From Paraburkholderia sartisoli (GTDB taxonomy: Bacteria; Pseudomonadota; Gammaproteobacteria; Burkholderiales; Burkholderiaceae), in NCBI RefSeq assembly GCF_900107685.1, contig NZ_FNRQ01000001.1, positions 1,302,001-1,366,000 of the forward strand: DNA of 64,000 bases. Reading direction: 5' to 3'. The position numbers were made by a program, and so were the translations under genes. Below are positions 26,029 to 38,296 of the stretch, in pieces; positions within the stretch are counted from its first letter, which is position 1, and each line of letters begins with the position of its first letter. Under the pieces are notes generated by a model. That model saw nothing but the letters and a program-made list of their open reading frames with translations. It did no database searches and was not told where the DNA came from.

Positions 26029-28143
26029 CTAATGCCCGGCGCCCGGCGTCATGCCGTTATGACGCAGCAACGCGTCGATATTCGGCTCGCGGCCGCGGAA
26101 CGCCTTGAACGATTCCATTGCCGGCCGGCTGCCGCCAACCTCGAGAATCTCCTTGCGATAGCGCGTGCCGGTTGCCACGTCGAGCACGCTGCCGTTCTTC
26201 GCCTGGGCGGCTTCTTCAAACGCGGCGTACGCGTCGGCGGACAGCACTTCTGCCCACTTGTAGCTGTAGTAACCAGCCGCGTAACCACCGGCGAAGATAT
26301 GGCTGAACGTGTTTGGCCAGCGCGAGAACGAAGCTTGTGGAATCACGTGGAAGCGCTCGTTGATTTCACGTGCAAGGTCGTTCGCGCTCTTTTCGCCCGA
26401 CGGATCGAAGTCGACGTGCAACGACATGTCGAACATCGAGAAGACGATCTGCCGCAGCGTGCCAAGGCCGCTCTGGAAATTCTTCGCGGCGAGCATCTTG
26501 TCGTACAGCGGACGCGGCAGCGGGGCGGCGGTTTCGACGTGCGAGGTCATGTCGCTCAGCACGTCCCACTCCCAGCAGAAGTTCTCCATGAACTGCGACG
26601 GCAGTTCAACGGCATCCCACTCGACGCCGTTGATGCCCGACACGCCCAGTTCATCGACGCGCGTCAGCATGTGATGCAGGCCGTGGCCGAACTCGTGGAA
26701 GAGCGTGATCACTTCGTCGTGCGTGAAGCACGCCGGCTTGCCGCCGACCGGCGCCGAGAAGTTGCACGTGAGATACGCGACAGGGGTCTGCACGTCGCCT
26801 TCGGCGCGCCTGCGACGCGTGCGCGCGTCGTCCATCCAGGCGCCGCCGCGCTTGCCTTCGCGTGCGTACAGGTCGAGATAGAATTGCGCGACAAGCCCGC
26901 CGTCCTGATTCTCGACGCGGAAAAAGCGCACGTCCGGGTGCCACGTCGTGGCCTCGTCGCGGCGGATGCGCACGCCGAACAGCGTCTCCGTCACCTTGAA
27001 GAGACCCTTCAGCACCGCGTCTTCCGGGAAGTATTGTTTGACCTCGTTCTCGGAGAACGAATAGCGCTTCTGACGCAGCCGCTCAGCGGCGAACGTCATG
27101 TCCCACGGTTGCATGTCGGTCAGGCCAAGCTCGCTGGCCGCGAATTCGCGCAGCGACTTCCAGTCCTCTTCCGCGTGCGGGCGCGCGCGGGTCGCGAGGT
27201 CCTCGAGGAACGCCATCACCTGTTCGGGCGATTCGGCCATCTTGGGCGCGAGCGACACTTCCGCGAAATTCCTGAAACCCAGCATCTTCGCTTCTTCGGC
27301 GCGCACCTTCAGTTCTTCGGCGAGGACGGCCGTGTTGTCCCACTCGGCCTTTCCGTTGCCGTACGCGGCGCCCAGTTCCGATGCGCGCGTCGAATAGGCG
27401 CGGTACATCGTCTCGCGCATCGCGCGGTTTTCCGAATACTGCATCACCGGAAAATACGACGGGAAATGCAGCGTGAATTTCCAGCCTTCCTTGCCGTCGC
27501 GCTGGGCCGCTTCACGTGCGCCTTCGACGACGTCTTCCGGCAGTCCGGTCAGTTCCGCATCGGTCGTGGCGATGTACGTGTATGCGTTGGTTGCGTCGAG
27601 CACGTGATCGGAGAACGATTTCGAGAGCCCGGCCTGGCGTTCCTGCAGTTCGGCGAAGCGCGGCTTCTGGTCTTCGGGCAACTCGGCGCCCGACAGACGG
27701 AAGTCGCGCAACGCGTTGCCGAGAATCTTCTTGCGCTCGCCGGTGAGCGACGCGAAATCGGCGCTGGCATTGAGCGCCTTGTATTTCTCGTAAAGCGCGA
27801 GATTCTGCCCGACGCTCGACCAGAACTCGGTCATGCGCGGCAGATTTTCACCATGGGCCGCGCGCAGTTCCGGCGTATCGGCAACCGCGTTCAAATGGCC
27901 GATCACGCCCCAGGCGCGCGACAGCGGTTCGGTCGCGCGTTCGACGGGCTCGACGACGTCGGCCCACGAAGCCGGCGTGACCGGCGCGCTCGCGCGCTCG
28001 ACGGCAGCGGTCGCACTGGCGAGCAGCACATCGAGCGCGGGGGTGACGTGTTCAGGACGGATCTCGCCAAATCGCGGCAGATCGGTGAAGTCGAGGAGCG
28101 GATTGTCCGCGTCCGGGCGGGTGTTGGCTGACGAAGATGACAT
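26029..28143 (-). CDS. prlC: Oligopeptidase A (M3 metallopeptidase)
   Basis: Zinc-dependent cytosolic oligopeptidase of 704 residues that degrades peptides released by proteolysis, including cleaved signal peptides in E. coli. The HExxH site is in LFHEFGHGLHHML, and the third ligand region follows in the NGVEWDAVELPSQ block. The length and start (NPLLDFTDLPRFGEIRPEHV) match the PrlC/OpdA subfamily. Upstream on the same strand lies folD, 253 bases away. It is convergent with codA. Confidence 0.94.
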   Translation of the reverse strand: MSSSSANTRPDADNPLLDFTDLPRFGEIRPEHVTPALDVLLASATAAVERASAPVTPASWADVVEPVERATEPLSRAWGVIGHLNAVADTPELRAAHGENLPRMTEFWSSVGQNLALYEKYKALNASADFASLTGERKKILGNALRDFRLSGAELPEDQKPRFAELQERQAGLSKSFSDHVLDATNAYTYIATTDAELTGLPEDVVEGAREAAQRDGKEGWKFTLHFPSYFPVMQYSENRAMRETMYRAYSTRASELGAAYGNGKAEWDNTAVLAEELKVRAEEAKMLGFRNFAEVSLAPKMAESPEQVMAFLEDLATRARPHAEEDWKSLREFAASELGLTDMQPWDMTFAAERLRQKRYSFSENEVKQYFPEDAVLKGLFKVTETLFGVRIRRDEATTWHPDVRFFRVENQDGGLVAQFYLDLYAREGKRGGAWMDDARTRRRRAEGDVQTPVAYLTCNFSAPVGGKPACFTHDEVITLFHEFGHGLHHMLTRVDELGVSGINGVEWDAVELPSQFMENFCWEWDVLSDMTSHVETAAPLPRPLYDKMLAAKNFQSGLGTLRQIVFSMFDMSLHVDFDPSGEKSANDLAREINERFHVIPQASFSRWPNTFSHIFAGGYAAGYYSYKWAEVLSADAYAAFEEAAQAKNGSVLDVATGTRYRKEILEVGGSRPAMESFKAFRGREPNIDALLRHNGMTPGAGH

Positions 28144-28396
28144 AAGGCTTCCTGTCTGTCGCGGATCAAAAAAGGGCTACGCGCGGGCGGCGGGCGTGGC
28201 AAGGCGTCCCGCGCCCGTCATCAATGTTATTGGGGCAGAGACGCAGTTTCCAACCCGCCGTTTCCAGCCGTCAGGAAACAAATTATCAGAAGTTGAGCGA
28301 CCCGGCGCGGTTCAGCGCGTTATCCGTGTCCGCACGATGCAGCGCGTTCCGGTGCGAGATCGCGCCGGGCGACCGGCGGGTGACCACCGGGCAACT

Positions 28397-29260
28397 TCAG
28401 GCAGCGGCCGCGTCCGCCGCGCGTTCGGCCGCTTCGATCGTGTTGACGAGCAGCATCGTGATCGTCATCGGCCCGACGCCGCCCGGCACCGGCGTGATGT
28501 GGCCGGCCACTTCCTTCACGCCCGCGAAGTCGACATCGCCACACAGCTTGCCGGCATCGTCGCGATTCATGCCGACGTCGATGACCGTCGCGCCTGGTTT
28601 CACCATGCCGGCCGTCAGGATGTTGCGCAGGCCCGTGGCCGCGACGACCACGTCGGCGTTACGCGTATGCGCGGCGAGATCGCGGGTCTTGCTGTGGCAG
28701 ATCGTGACGGTCGCGCCGGCTGCGAGCAGCAGCAGCGCCATCGGCTTGCCGACGATATTCGAACGGCCGATCACCACGGCTTCAGCGCCTTTCAGGTCGA
28801 TATCGAACGCCTCGAACATCTTCATCACGCCATACGGCGTGCATGGACGAAACAGCGGCTTGCCGGTCATCAGCGCGCCGGCGTTGGCCACGTGAAAGCC
28901 GTCGACGTCCTTTTCCGGCGCGATTGCCTCGATGACCTTGTGGCTGTCGATATGCGGCGGCAGCGGTAGCTGGACCAGAATGCCGTGAATCTGTGGATCG
29001 CCGTTCAGTTCGTCGATGCGGGCCAGCAGATCGTCTTCCGACAGCGAGGCCGGATACCGGTCATACGAAGAGAAAAGGCCATTGTCCTGGCACGCCTTCA
29101 CCTTGTTGCGCACATAGACCTCGCTCGCCGGATTGTCGCCGACGAGTACGACGGCAAGGCCCGGCTGATGACCGCGGGCGGCGAGGACGGCGGCGCGTGT
29201 GGCGACGTCGGCGCGCAAGGTTCGGGAGAGGGCGTTGCCGTCGATGAGGGTGGCTGTCAT
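28397..29260 (-). CDS. folD: Bifunctional methylenetetrahydrofolate dehydrogenase / cyclohydrolase
   Basis: Interconverts methylene-, methenyl- and formyl-tetrahydrofolate for one-carbon metabolism, 287 residues. The catalytic Lys lies in [19 protein letters not shown] and the FolD signature [12 protein letters not shown] follow, and the NADP-binding region [18 protein letters not shown] is clear. The C-terminus ends with the [16 protein letters not shown] motif. I chose the ATG at 29260 ([12 protein letters not shown]); an upstream extension to 29326 does not resemble the family. Confidence 0.97.
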   Translation of the reverse strand: MTATLIDGNALSRTLRADVATRAAVLAARGHQPGLAVVLVGDNPASEVYVRNKVKACQDNGLFSSYDRYPASLSEDDLLARIDELNGDPQIHGILVQLPLPPHIDSHKVIEAIAPEKDVDGFHVANAGALMTGKPLFRPCTPYGVMKMFEAFDIDLKGAEAVVIGRSNIVGKPMALLLLAAGATVTICHSKTRDLAAHTRNADVVVAATGLRNILTAGMVKPGATVIDVGMNRDDAGKLCGDVDFAGVKEVAGHITPVPGGVGPMTITMLLVNTIEAAERAADAAAA

Positions 29261-29370
29261 GGTCGGTCGAGAATGGGCGGTTCGGAATGCGAGCGCGCGC
29301 TGGACGCGTGACAGGTGTTCGAGCACATGAGTGCGTCGTGACGCCTGCCGGCACGTGATGCGGCGTGACG

Positions 29371-29399
29371 AAAAGCGCGCGGCGCGGAATCCGCGCCGC
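29371..29399 (-). terminator. Probable terminator of the DUF3300-DUF2950 unit
   Basis: GCGGCGCGG-AAT-CCGCGCCGC, a nine-base-pair stem with a three-base loop, followed on the minus strand by GCGCTTTT. It begins 45 bases after the DUF2950 stop. A TATAAT on the minus strand (29418-29413) lies just before it. Confidence 0.6.
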
Positions 29400-29444
29400 T
29401 GCGAAGTCTCACATTATACCGTCGCGCCCTGCGGGACCGGCCGC

Positions 29445-30386
29445 TCAGGGCTGGGTCGCCTGCCAGGAAGAATCAGGATCGAAGGACTTGATGGACGCTG
29501 CGGCGCGCGGCGTCCGTGGCCCGAGATTCTTCTGGTAGAGCTGGCCGTCCTGATTGACGATGAAGCTCATCACGCCCGTCTTGCCGTACTCCGCCGGCCA
29601 CGCGACGAGGCCGAAGCCCTTCTCCATCTCGCCGCCTTCCACATAGCTCTGCGCGCCGCCTTTCGCGTGCGAACCCTGCGCGGTGAGGATCCGGTAGTGA
29701 TACCCGTGATACGCCTCGTCGGGATGGATGCCGCCCGGCATCGTGGCGGCGAGCGGCCCGAGCGGGCTTTCCGGTTCACCCGGCGCGCTGTCCCAGTACA
29801 GGCCGTCGCGTTTGCCCGACGCGCTGACGAACTTCTGCGCGTAGTGCTGCGTGACGTTGTGGTAGTCGTTCTGCGCGTCGATGTAGGCGAGCGACGTGAG
29901 CATGGCCGCGCGCTCATTGCGGCCGATGCGTCGCGTGAGGATCTCGTCCCGCGCGGCAGGGGGATCGAAACGCCAGCCCTTCGCCGTCTGCTCAAGCGGG
30001 ATCGGCAGCGTCCAGCCGTCGGTGCCGACTGCCAGATGGGCCGTTGTGTGGCCGTTCTGCGGCGCGGCCTCGGTGACGATCTGGTGCTCCTTCGCCCATG
30101 CCCCCAGGAACGCGAGGATGTCATCCTGATCGATGGACTCAGTCGGGATGAAGCGGGGATAGTCGTTGCCGAGAACGTGTTGCAGCTCCGTGTGGTCGTT
30201 GCGGGCGATGGCGTCGACGAAGGCATTGGCCGCCGCGTCGGGCGTCGCGTAGACGGCCTGTGCATGAGCCGATGTCGTGCCGAGCAGCAGCACCGGCGCC
30301 ACCAGCATCGTGGACGTCGTGCCGAGCGCGAGGGCGGCCGCGGTTGCATAGGCGCGCCATGTGTCGCGTGCAGGTAAGCGAATCAT
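29445..30386 (-). CDS. DUF2950 family exported protein
   Basis: Exported protein of 313 residues and unknown function. The N-terminal signal region is long (hydrophobic segment about residues 14-38, likely cleavage after TSAHA near 43). The mature part has the DUF2950 features: YATPDAAANAFVDAIARND at its start, GWRFDPPAARDEI in the middle and GLVAWPAEYGKTGVMSFIVN near the end. I chose the ATG at 30386 because AGGAG lies seven bases upstream. It starts 20 bases after the DUF3300 stop, so the two are almost certainly co-expressed. No catalytic motif is recognised. Confidence 0.88.
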   Translation of the reverse strand: MIRLPARDTWRAYATAAALALGTTSTMLVAPVLLLGTTSAHAQAVYATPDAAANAFVDAIARNDHTELQHVLGNDYPRFIPTESIDQDDILAFLGAWAKEHQIVTEAAPQNGHTTAHLAVGTDGWTLPIPLEQTAKGWRFDPPAARDEILTRRIGRNERAAMLTSLAYIDAQNDYHNVTQHYAQKFVSASGKRDGLYWDSAPGEPESPLGPLAATMPGGIHPDEAYHGYHYRILTAQGSHAKGGAQSYVEGGEMEKGFGLVAWPAEYGKTGVMSFIVNQDGQLYQKNLGPRTPRAAASIKSFDPDSSWQATQP

Positions 30387-30406
30387 CAGAAACTCCTTTT
30401 GACCGT

Positions 30407-31771
30407 TCAACGATGCCGGCCGATATGGCCGCCACCACCGCCGCCGCCTCGCAATCCACCACCGCCGCCACTGCGCTGGCCGCCACCGTTGGCACCGAGA
30501 CCGCCGCCCGCGCGTTGCTGACCACCGCCATTGGCGCCGAGACCGCCACCGCCGCCGCCGGAGCGGCTCGCCAGCGCATCGCGGCTTGCCTGGCCGCGCT
30601 GGGCGTCCTGACGTGCGCCGTTGCCGTCGCCCGCGCCGCGTAGCGCGTTGTCGCGGTTCGTGTTCTGCGCACGGTTGCGCAGGTCGTTGTTGCTCACGCC
30701 GCCGCCGTTCGCTCCGGGACGGGTGCCCGCATTGGCGCCGTTGCGGGCGCCCGCGTTGCCACCCTGATGGATGTCCTGAACCCGCTGGCTCGCCGGACCG
30801 TTGACGTTCTGGCCCGTGCGCGCCTGCAAGGTCTGCCGTGCCTGATCGCGCGAATTGTCCCGGCCGCGGAACTGGTCGCGCTGCGCCTGGTTGACGCCGC
30901 CGAGGTTGTTCTGCGTCCGGTTCAGGTTGTTCGTGTTGCGATTGACGTTGTGGTTCCAGTTCGCCGTGCTGGAATTCGCGTTGATGCGGTTGTTGACGTT
31001 AATGTTGTTGTAGCGATTAACGTTGATATTGACGTCGTGGTTGTTCCAGTTGAAACCGCCCCACAGCGAATTCGTGATCGCCACGCCCGCGCCAAACGCG
31101 AGCCCCGCTGCGAGCCCTGTCGCCACCGCGTAGCCGGGAGGCGGCGGCACATAGACGGGCGGATACGCCGGATACGGCCATGCGCCATAGACGACCGTCG
31201 GGTTGTAGGTCGGCACATAGACGACCTGCGGACTGGCGGGCTGGATCTGGATCGTGTTCTGTTCGACCACGACCTTCTGCTGCTCGCTCGATTTCAGGTT
31301 GCCGGCCTGCTGCGCCTGCTTGCGAAGCCGTTGCACCGAATCCATCACGTCACTGGATTGCGCGAGAAAGGCGTTGCCAAGCTGCGTGACCCAGTCTGGC
31401 TTCGACGCCATCGTGGCCAGCACCTGCGGAAACGCGACCAGTGACTGCACGCTCGGGTCCCATGGCTGCGAGGCGACGGCCGTCACGGCCGCATCGCCCG
31501 AGAGCTTCGAATTGGCCTTTGACCACGCGGCAGCCGCATTCACGTCCTGTGGATACGTGGACGCCATCAGCACCTGCGCGAGCAGCGCATCCGGGTAAAG
31601 GGCAATCGGCGCGGTCAGCGAGTCGAGCTGCTGGTTCGACAGCTTCGCCGCCGGGGGCGCCTGCGTCTGCGCGTGTGCTGCGGTGGGCGCGAGCCCAGCC
31701 AGCATGGGCGCGCCAGCCAGCGTGGCACACAGAACCAGCACACGTCGATGATGTGCTCCGGACAGTTTCAC
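30407..31771 (-). CDS. DUF3300 family exported protein with Asn-rich and Gly-rich tail
   Basis: Exported protein of 454 residues. A signal peptide ends near TAAHAQ (residue about 34). The DUF3300 domain follows with SLTAPIALYPDALLAQVLMA, WSKANSKLSG and VYVPTYNPTVVYG. A glycine-rich hydrophobic stretch near residues 200-225 could span or insert in a membrane. An Asn-rich part (WNNHDVNINVNRYNNINV and on) then leads to a Gly-rich end with two GLGANGGGQ repeats. I chose GTG at 31771 because GGAGG lies eight bases upstream; the longer frame to 31846 lacks a signal and would spoil the signal peptide. Function unknown. Confidence 0.88.
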   Translation of the reverse strand: MKLSGAHHRRVLVLCATLAGAPMLAGLAPTAAHAQTQAPPAAKLSNQQLDSLTAPIALYPDALLAQVLMASTYPQDVNAAAAWSKANSKLSGDAAVTAVASQPWDPSVQSLVAFPQVLATMASKPDWVTQLGNAFLAQSSDVMDSVQRLRKQAQQAGNLKSSEQQKVVVEQNTIQIQPASPQVVYVPTYNPTVVYGAWPYPAYPPVYVPPPPGYAVATGLAAGLAFGAGVAITNSLWGGFNWNNHDVNINVNRYNNINVNNRINANSSTANWNHNVNRNTNNLNRTQNNLGGVNQAQRDQFRGRDNSRDQARQTLQARTGQNVNGPASQRVQDIHQGGNAGARNGANAGTRPGANGGGVSNNDLRNRAQNTNRDNALRGAGDGNGARQDAQRGQASRDALASRSGGGGGGLGANGGGQQRAGGGLGANGGGQRSGGGGGLRGGGGGGGHIGRHR

Positions 31772-32083
31772 GATGAAGTCCTCCCGGCTTTTATGACACG
31801 TGCATAGGTTTTCAGCGGCGAATGCCGCGTCGTCGGCGCGCGTCAAGTCTGCCTAAATTAAGGGGGCAGCATGACACTGTCAATCATCATGATGAAATGT
31901 GACGTTTCGCGAAATGAAACGCTCATCGCCGAATGGTCGATCAATCGGATAACTAACAAAGCGAAGACCGTCGACTTTCGACGCGTGCGCAGCCCATGGC
32001 GGGAGGCAATGGACAACAAAGGGGAGGGGCACGCATGCCGGACAGCCCGTCGAAGGGCTCTCCGGCATGCGTCAATGGCCGAC
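31772..32083. other. Non-coding gap between the response regulator and DUF3300 genes
   Basis: About 310 bases with no supported gene. It contains the strong hairpin at 32031-32072 near the response-regulator end and an AT-richer part (31850-31960) that could carry the DUF3300 promoter on the minus strand. Confidence 0.45.
32031..32072 (-). terminator. Long hairpin downstream of the FixJ-like regulator gene
   Basis: ACGCATGCCGGA / TCCGGCATGCGT, a perfect 12-base-pair outer stem, encloses an inner AGCCC/GGGCT stem. It starts 11 bases past the stop codon. No T-tract follows on the minus strand, so termination is likely but not certain. Confidence 0.6.
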
Positions 32084-32725
32084 TTACTGCGGTTGCGGCT
32101 TGTTCGACAGCGCCAGTCGCAGCAGATCGGCGACGGTGTTGACGTTGAGCTTTTCCATGATGTTGGCGCGGTGCGCCTCGACGGTCTTGATGCTGATGCC
32201 GAGGTCGTCGGCGATCTGCTTGTTCAGGCGCCCCGCGATGATCCGCTCGAGCACCTGATGCTCGCGCGCCGTCAGCTTGCCGAGACGCTCGGCCGCCGCG
32301 CGTTGCTGCTGCACGCTGCTGCTTTCGCTGCGCGCCTTGTCGAGCATGCGCTCGACCAGCTTGCGCAGTTCGGCTTCGTCGAACGGCTTTTCGATGAAAT
32401 CCATCGCGCCTTTTTTCATCGTCGACACGGCCATCGGCACGTCGCCGTGACCCGTCACGAAGATGATCGGCAGCGACGCGTTGTCGGCGATCAGGCGTTC
32501 CTGCAACTCGAGACCGCTCATGCCCTGCATCCGCACGTCGAGAATCAGGCACGCGATCTGGCCGGCGTGCTGGGCGGGCTGGTAGGCCTCGATGAACTGC
32601 TCCGCGCTGGAGAAGCACTGCACGCGATAACCGTTCGCCTCCAGTAGCCAGCGCAGTGAATCTCGCACGGCCTCGTCATCGTCGACGACAAAGACGGTTT
32701 CCTGTGTGGTGACTGGCGTGTTCAT
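32084..32725 (-). CDS. FixJ-family response regulator transcription factor
   Basis: Two-component regulator of 213 residues: receiver domain with the acidic pair in VFVVDDDEAV, phospho-acceptor Asp in LILDVRMQGMSG and Lys in DFIEKPFDE. A LuxR/FixJ-type helix-turn-helix at about 145-205 follows (LTAREHQVLERIIAGRLNKQ, then IADDLGISIKTVEAHRANIM). The start at 32725 has GGGAGAG upstream and overlaps the end of the sensor kinase gene by four bases (ATGA), so the two are translationally coupled. Its target is unknown: the divergent pyruvate dehydrogenase operon and the downstream DUF3300 pair are candidates. Confidence 0.93.
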   Translation of the reverse strand: MNTPVTTQETVFVVDDDEAVRDSLRWLLEANGYRVQCFSSAEQFIEAYQPAQHAGQIACLILDVRMQGMSGLELQERLIADNASLPIIFVTGHGDVPMAVSTMKKGAMDFIEKPFDEAELRKLVERMLDKARSESSSVQQQRAAAERLGKLTAREHQVLERIIAGRLNKQIADDLGISIKTVEAHRANIMEKLNVNTVADLLRLALSNKPQPQ

Positions 32726-35244
32726 GTCTCTCCCGTAACGGTTTGTGGTGTCGGCGCCTCTGACCCGCCGTTGCTCGGGCCGTCGGGCTCTCCAATAGGC
32801 AGACTGCAATGGAACGTGGCGCCTGTGATGTGGCCGTCGGATTCGACGTTGTTCACCACCCACAGGCGGCCGCGATGGGATTCGATAATGGAACGGCAAA
32901 TGTTGAGCCCCATTCCCATGCCATCGGACTTCGTACTGTAAAACGGTTCAAAAAGGCGTTCGGCCGTGCCTTCGTCGACGCCCGGCCCCTGGTCGACGAC
33001 GTTGATGCTGACAAAGCCGTTCTCCGTGCGCACAACCACGCGGATCACCGGATCGACCGCGTTCGGCCGCGCGTCGTGCATCGCTTCGGCGGCGTTCTTC
33101 AGCAGGTTCACGAGCACCTGCTCGATCAGCACCGGATCGACGTAGATCACGGGCAGACGCGAACGCATGTCGGTCACGATGCGGATGCGGCGCTTGCGAG
33201 CCTCGATTTCGGCCAGACCCACGGCATCCGCGACGATATCCGACACGCGGGTGGCCTGGCGCTTCGGCTCGCTGCGCTTCACGAACTCGCGAATCCGCTT
33301 GATGATCATGCCGGCCCGCACAGCCTGTTGCGCGGTCTTTTCGAGAACGGGTAACAGGTTGTCCGGAGTCGTCCGGCCAGATTTAACCAGCGCAACGGTT
33401 CCTGAGCAATAGTTATTGATCGCGGCGAGCGGCTGGTTCAGTTCGTGAGCCAGCGAAGAGGCCATTTCGCCCATCGTCATCAGGCGGCTCGTGAACTGCA
33501 GTTTTTCGTCCTGCTGGCGCGCGAGTTCCTGTGCCTGCTTGCGCGTCGTGATGTCGGTCGCGATCTGCATCTGCGCCAGATGGCCGTCCACCCACTGGAT
33601 GTACTGGCGCCGGACCTCGAACCATTTCTGGATACCCTGCACATAGACTTCCTGCGCGTCGGCGGTGCTTTCCGTCAGCGCGGCGGCTGGCAGCCCGGCG
33701 TACGCGTCGACCATGTCGATCGAGTCGGACGAAGCCTGCGCGTTGTCGAAGCCCGCGCCCGCCAGTTCCAGATGGCCGTCCGGGCGGATGCCGAACAGGT
33801 GCCGGTAGTAACGGTTCGCGAACAGCAGTTCGGCTTCGTCGGCGGCGAGCACGGACACGGCGGCATCGAGGCTTTCCAGCACGGTCGTGAAACGCTCGTG
33901 CGCGGCGGCGAGCTCCTCGCGGGCGCGCTTCGGCTCGGTGATGTCCGTCATCGACGACATCCAGCCGGTCTGGCGCCCCGAGCTGTCGATCAGCGGCGAC
34001 ACATACAGGCGTGCGTGGAACAGCGAGCCGTCCTTGCGGCGCACGCGCAGCTCGAACCCAGACGAAGGCGCCTTGCCGCGCAGCGTCATGTCGAGCTGGC
34101 GCTGCATTTCCGGGTAGGCGTCGCGCGGCCAGTAGGGGAAGGGCGCGGTCTTGCCGTTCAGGTCGCTTTCGTCCCAGCCGGTCATGCGGCAGAACGCCGG
34201 GTTCACGTGCGTGATGCGGCCGTGCATGTCGAGCACGCGCATGCCGATCAGCACCGAGTTTTCCATCGCGCGGCGAAAGAACGCCTCGGCGTACAGCGCC
34301 TGCTGCGCCTCGAAGCGCTGGCGCGTGTGCTTCCACAGGCTCCACAGGCTCCACAGCACGAAACACGACAGCCCGGCGACGAGCCAGACGAGCGTGTTGT
34401 TCGTGAAGTTGGTCATCTGCGGATACGCGTACACGCGCACCGACACGCCCTGGCCGGGCGGATCGAGCGGCAGGTCGTAGAACGCGTCGCGCGGCAGGCG
34501 CGGACGCGTCGACGTCGTGGCCAGCTCGTGGTTGTTGACGTCGATGATCGAGATCTTGTACTTCGCCGAAAGCTCGGGCGGGATGTCGTGCTTGAGTATC
34601 CCCTCGACCGAAAACACCGCGGCGATCGTGCCGAGAAACTCGCGGTCGCGATACACGGGCGTCTGCAGCGTGATGTAGCCGTTGCCGACGTCGTCGTAGA
34701 TCAGCGGCGAATACACCTGGCGGCGCGTGTCGCGCGCTTCGGCGAACGCGGCCTTCACGGCCTCGTCCATCTGGTTGTCACTCGGTTTGGCGAGACGCTG
34801 GCCGAACACCGGCAGAGCGGTATTGGGCCAGCGCGGCTGTTGCTGGCTCGTGTACCAGTTCATGTAGAGGATTTCGGGATGCCCCTGCATGATGTCCGTG
34901 GTGGACACCTGGAACGAATGCGGATCGCCGTGGCCGGCGACGAGATCGCGCGACAGCGCCTGCACCTGTTCCTGCGCGCCGGTCATCGACAGGCGGATCT
35001 GCTGCTGCGCCCACGCGACGTTACGGTAGAGCGTGTCTTCCTGGGTCTGCTGCTCGCGCCGGTTCAGGCTCCAGAGAATCAGGCTCATGACGATCAGGAA
35101 CACGAGGATCGACAGGAGCGGCGTGAGCAAATAGGAGTTCGACCACCATGGTCCATGGTGCCAGCGGGACGGCGCCGTATCCGCCGGCGAGCCGGACGGT
35201 CGCGCCGAGCGTGCAAAAAGGCGTTCGGTCAACATGCGTGGCAT
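32722..35244 (-). CDS. Membrane-bound PAS sensor histidine kinase (FixL-like)
   Basis: Sensor of 840 residues. TM1 lies near residues 38-60 (LLTPLLSILVFLIVMSLIL), then a periplasmic CHASE/Cache-like domain of about 220 residues, then TM2 near 284-304. Inside come two PAS domains (about 320-440 and 450-570), a HisKA with LAHELNQPLAAINNYC, and HATPase_c with NLLKNAAEAM, DQGPGVDEG and GMGLNICRSI. The HELNQPL form of the H-box is that of FixL/DctB-like kinases. There is no haem-binding FixL signature that I can identify, so oxygen sensing is not supported. A periplasmic ligand, perhaps an organic acid, is more likely. The gene starts 266 bases from divergent aceE. Confidence 0.92.
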   Translation of the reverse strand: MPRMLTERLFARSARPSGSPADTAPSRWHHGPWWSNSYLLTPLLSILVFLIVMSLILWSLNRREQQTQEDTLYRNVAWAQQQIRLSMTGAQEQVQALSRDLVAGHGDPHSFQVSTTDIMQGHPEILYMNWYTSQQQPRWPNTALPVFGQRLAKPSDNQMDEAVKAAFAEARDTRRQVYSPLIYDDVGNGYITLQTPVYRDREFLGTIAAVFSVEGILKHDIPPELSAKYKISIIDVNNHELATTSTRPRLPRDAFYDLPLDPPGQGVSVRVYAYPQMTNFTNNTLVWLVAGLSCFVLWSLWSLWKHTRQRFEAQQALYAEAFFRRAMENSVLIGMRVLDMHGRITHVNPAFCRMTGWDESDLNGKTAPFPYWPRDAYPEMQRQLDMTLRGKAPSSGFELRVRRKDGSLFHARLYVSPLIDSSGRQTGWMSSMTDITEPKRAREELAAAHERFTTVLESLDAAVSVLAADEAELLFANRYYRHLFGIRPDGHLELAGAGFDNAQASSDSIDMVDAYAGLPAAALTESTADAQEVYVQGIQKWFEVRRQYIQWVDGHLAQMQIATDITTRKQAQELARQQDEKLQFTSRLMTMGEMASSLAHELNQPLAAINNYCSGTVALVKSGRTTPDNLLPVLEKTAQQAVRAGMIIKRIREFVKRSEPKRQATRVSDIVADAVGLAEIEARKRRIRIVTDMRSRLPVIYVDPVLIEQVLVNLLKNAAEAMHDARPNAVDPVIRVVVRTENGFVSINVVDQGPGVDEGTAERLFEPFYSTKSDGMGMGLNICRSIIESHRGRLWVVNNVESDGHITGATFHCSLPIGEPDGPSNGGSEAPTPQTVTGET

Positions 35245-35404
35245 TGTAGCGCAGCGTGTCCTGGCAAATTAACGCAAAAAACGCTCGAAAGTGGCGCTGA
35301 TCGGCGCAAACTAGCCGACGTATTCGCGACTCTTCAGTGAATTCTGTGTGCGCCGCAACAATTTTCCGCATTATGAGAATTAATCTCGCGATTTGAAATT
35401 TTGG

Positions 35405-35434
35405 TTGCGGAGACGTCTCGCGCTTCATTACAAT
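35405..35434 (+). promoter_or_regulatory. Putative aceE promoter with internal palindrome
   Basis: TTGCGG (35405-35410) and TACAAT (35429-35434) with an 18-base spacer. The spacer begins with the perfect ten-base palindrome GAGACGTCTC (35410-35419), well placed for a repressor or activator. Leader of about 70 bases to the aceE ATG. Confidence 0.5.
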
Positions 35435-35510
35435 CTCCGGAAAGCTGCCGCGGTCGGACCTCGTCCGCGTCGTCTGTTCAAAGAGCGTTCCTCATATCCA
35501 GGAGACGAGT

Positions 35511-38216
<2,706 letters not shown>

Positions 38217-38296
38217 GGCATCGCCCCCGTGTGCCATGCGCGTGCCTTGCCGCCCGAAGGGGCGGGAAGGCGCGTGCGGCCCAGGAGACACTAACA

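Noticed and set aside
25435..28131. 898-codon plus-strand frame opposite prlC
   Set aside because: Composition is typical of antisense shadow coding; the minus strand carries the HEFGH metallopeptidase.
32031..32072. Long inverted repeat as the end of an insertion sequence
   Set aside because: It is a single stem-loop directly behind a gene, with no transposase or second copy; a transcription-end structure is simpler.
32722..35244. Oxygen-sensing FixL
   Set aside because: Two PAS domains are present, but I cannot identify the haem-binding PAS signature, and the kinase has a large periplasmic domain.
33445..35340. 631-codon frame opposite the sensor kinase
   Set aside because: His/Arg-rich shadow; the opposite frame has clear PAS, HisKA and ATPase motifs.
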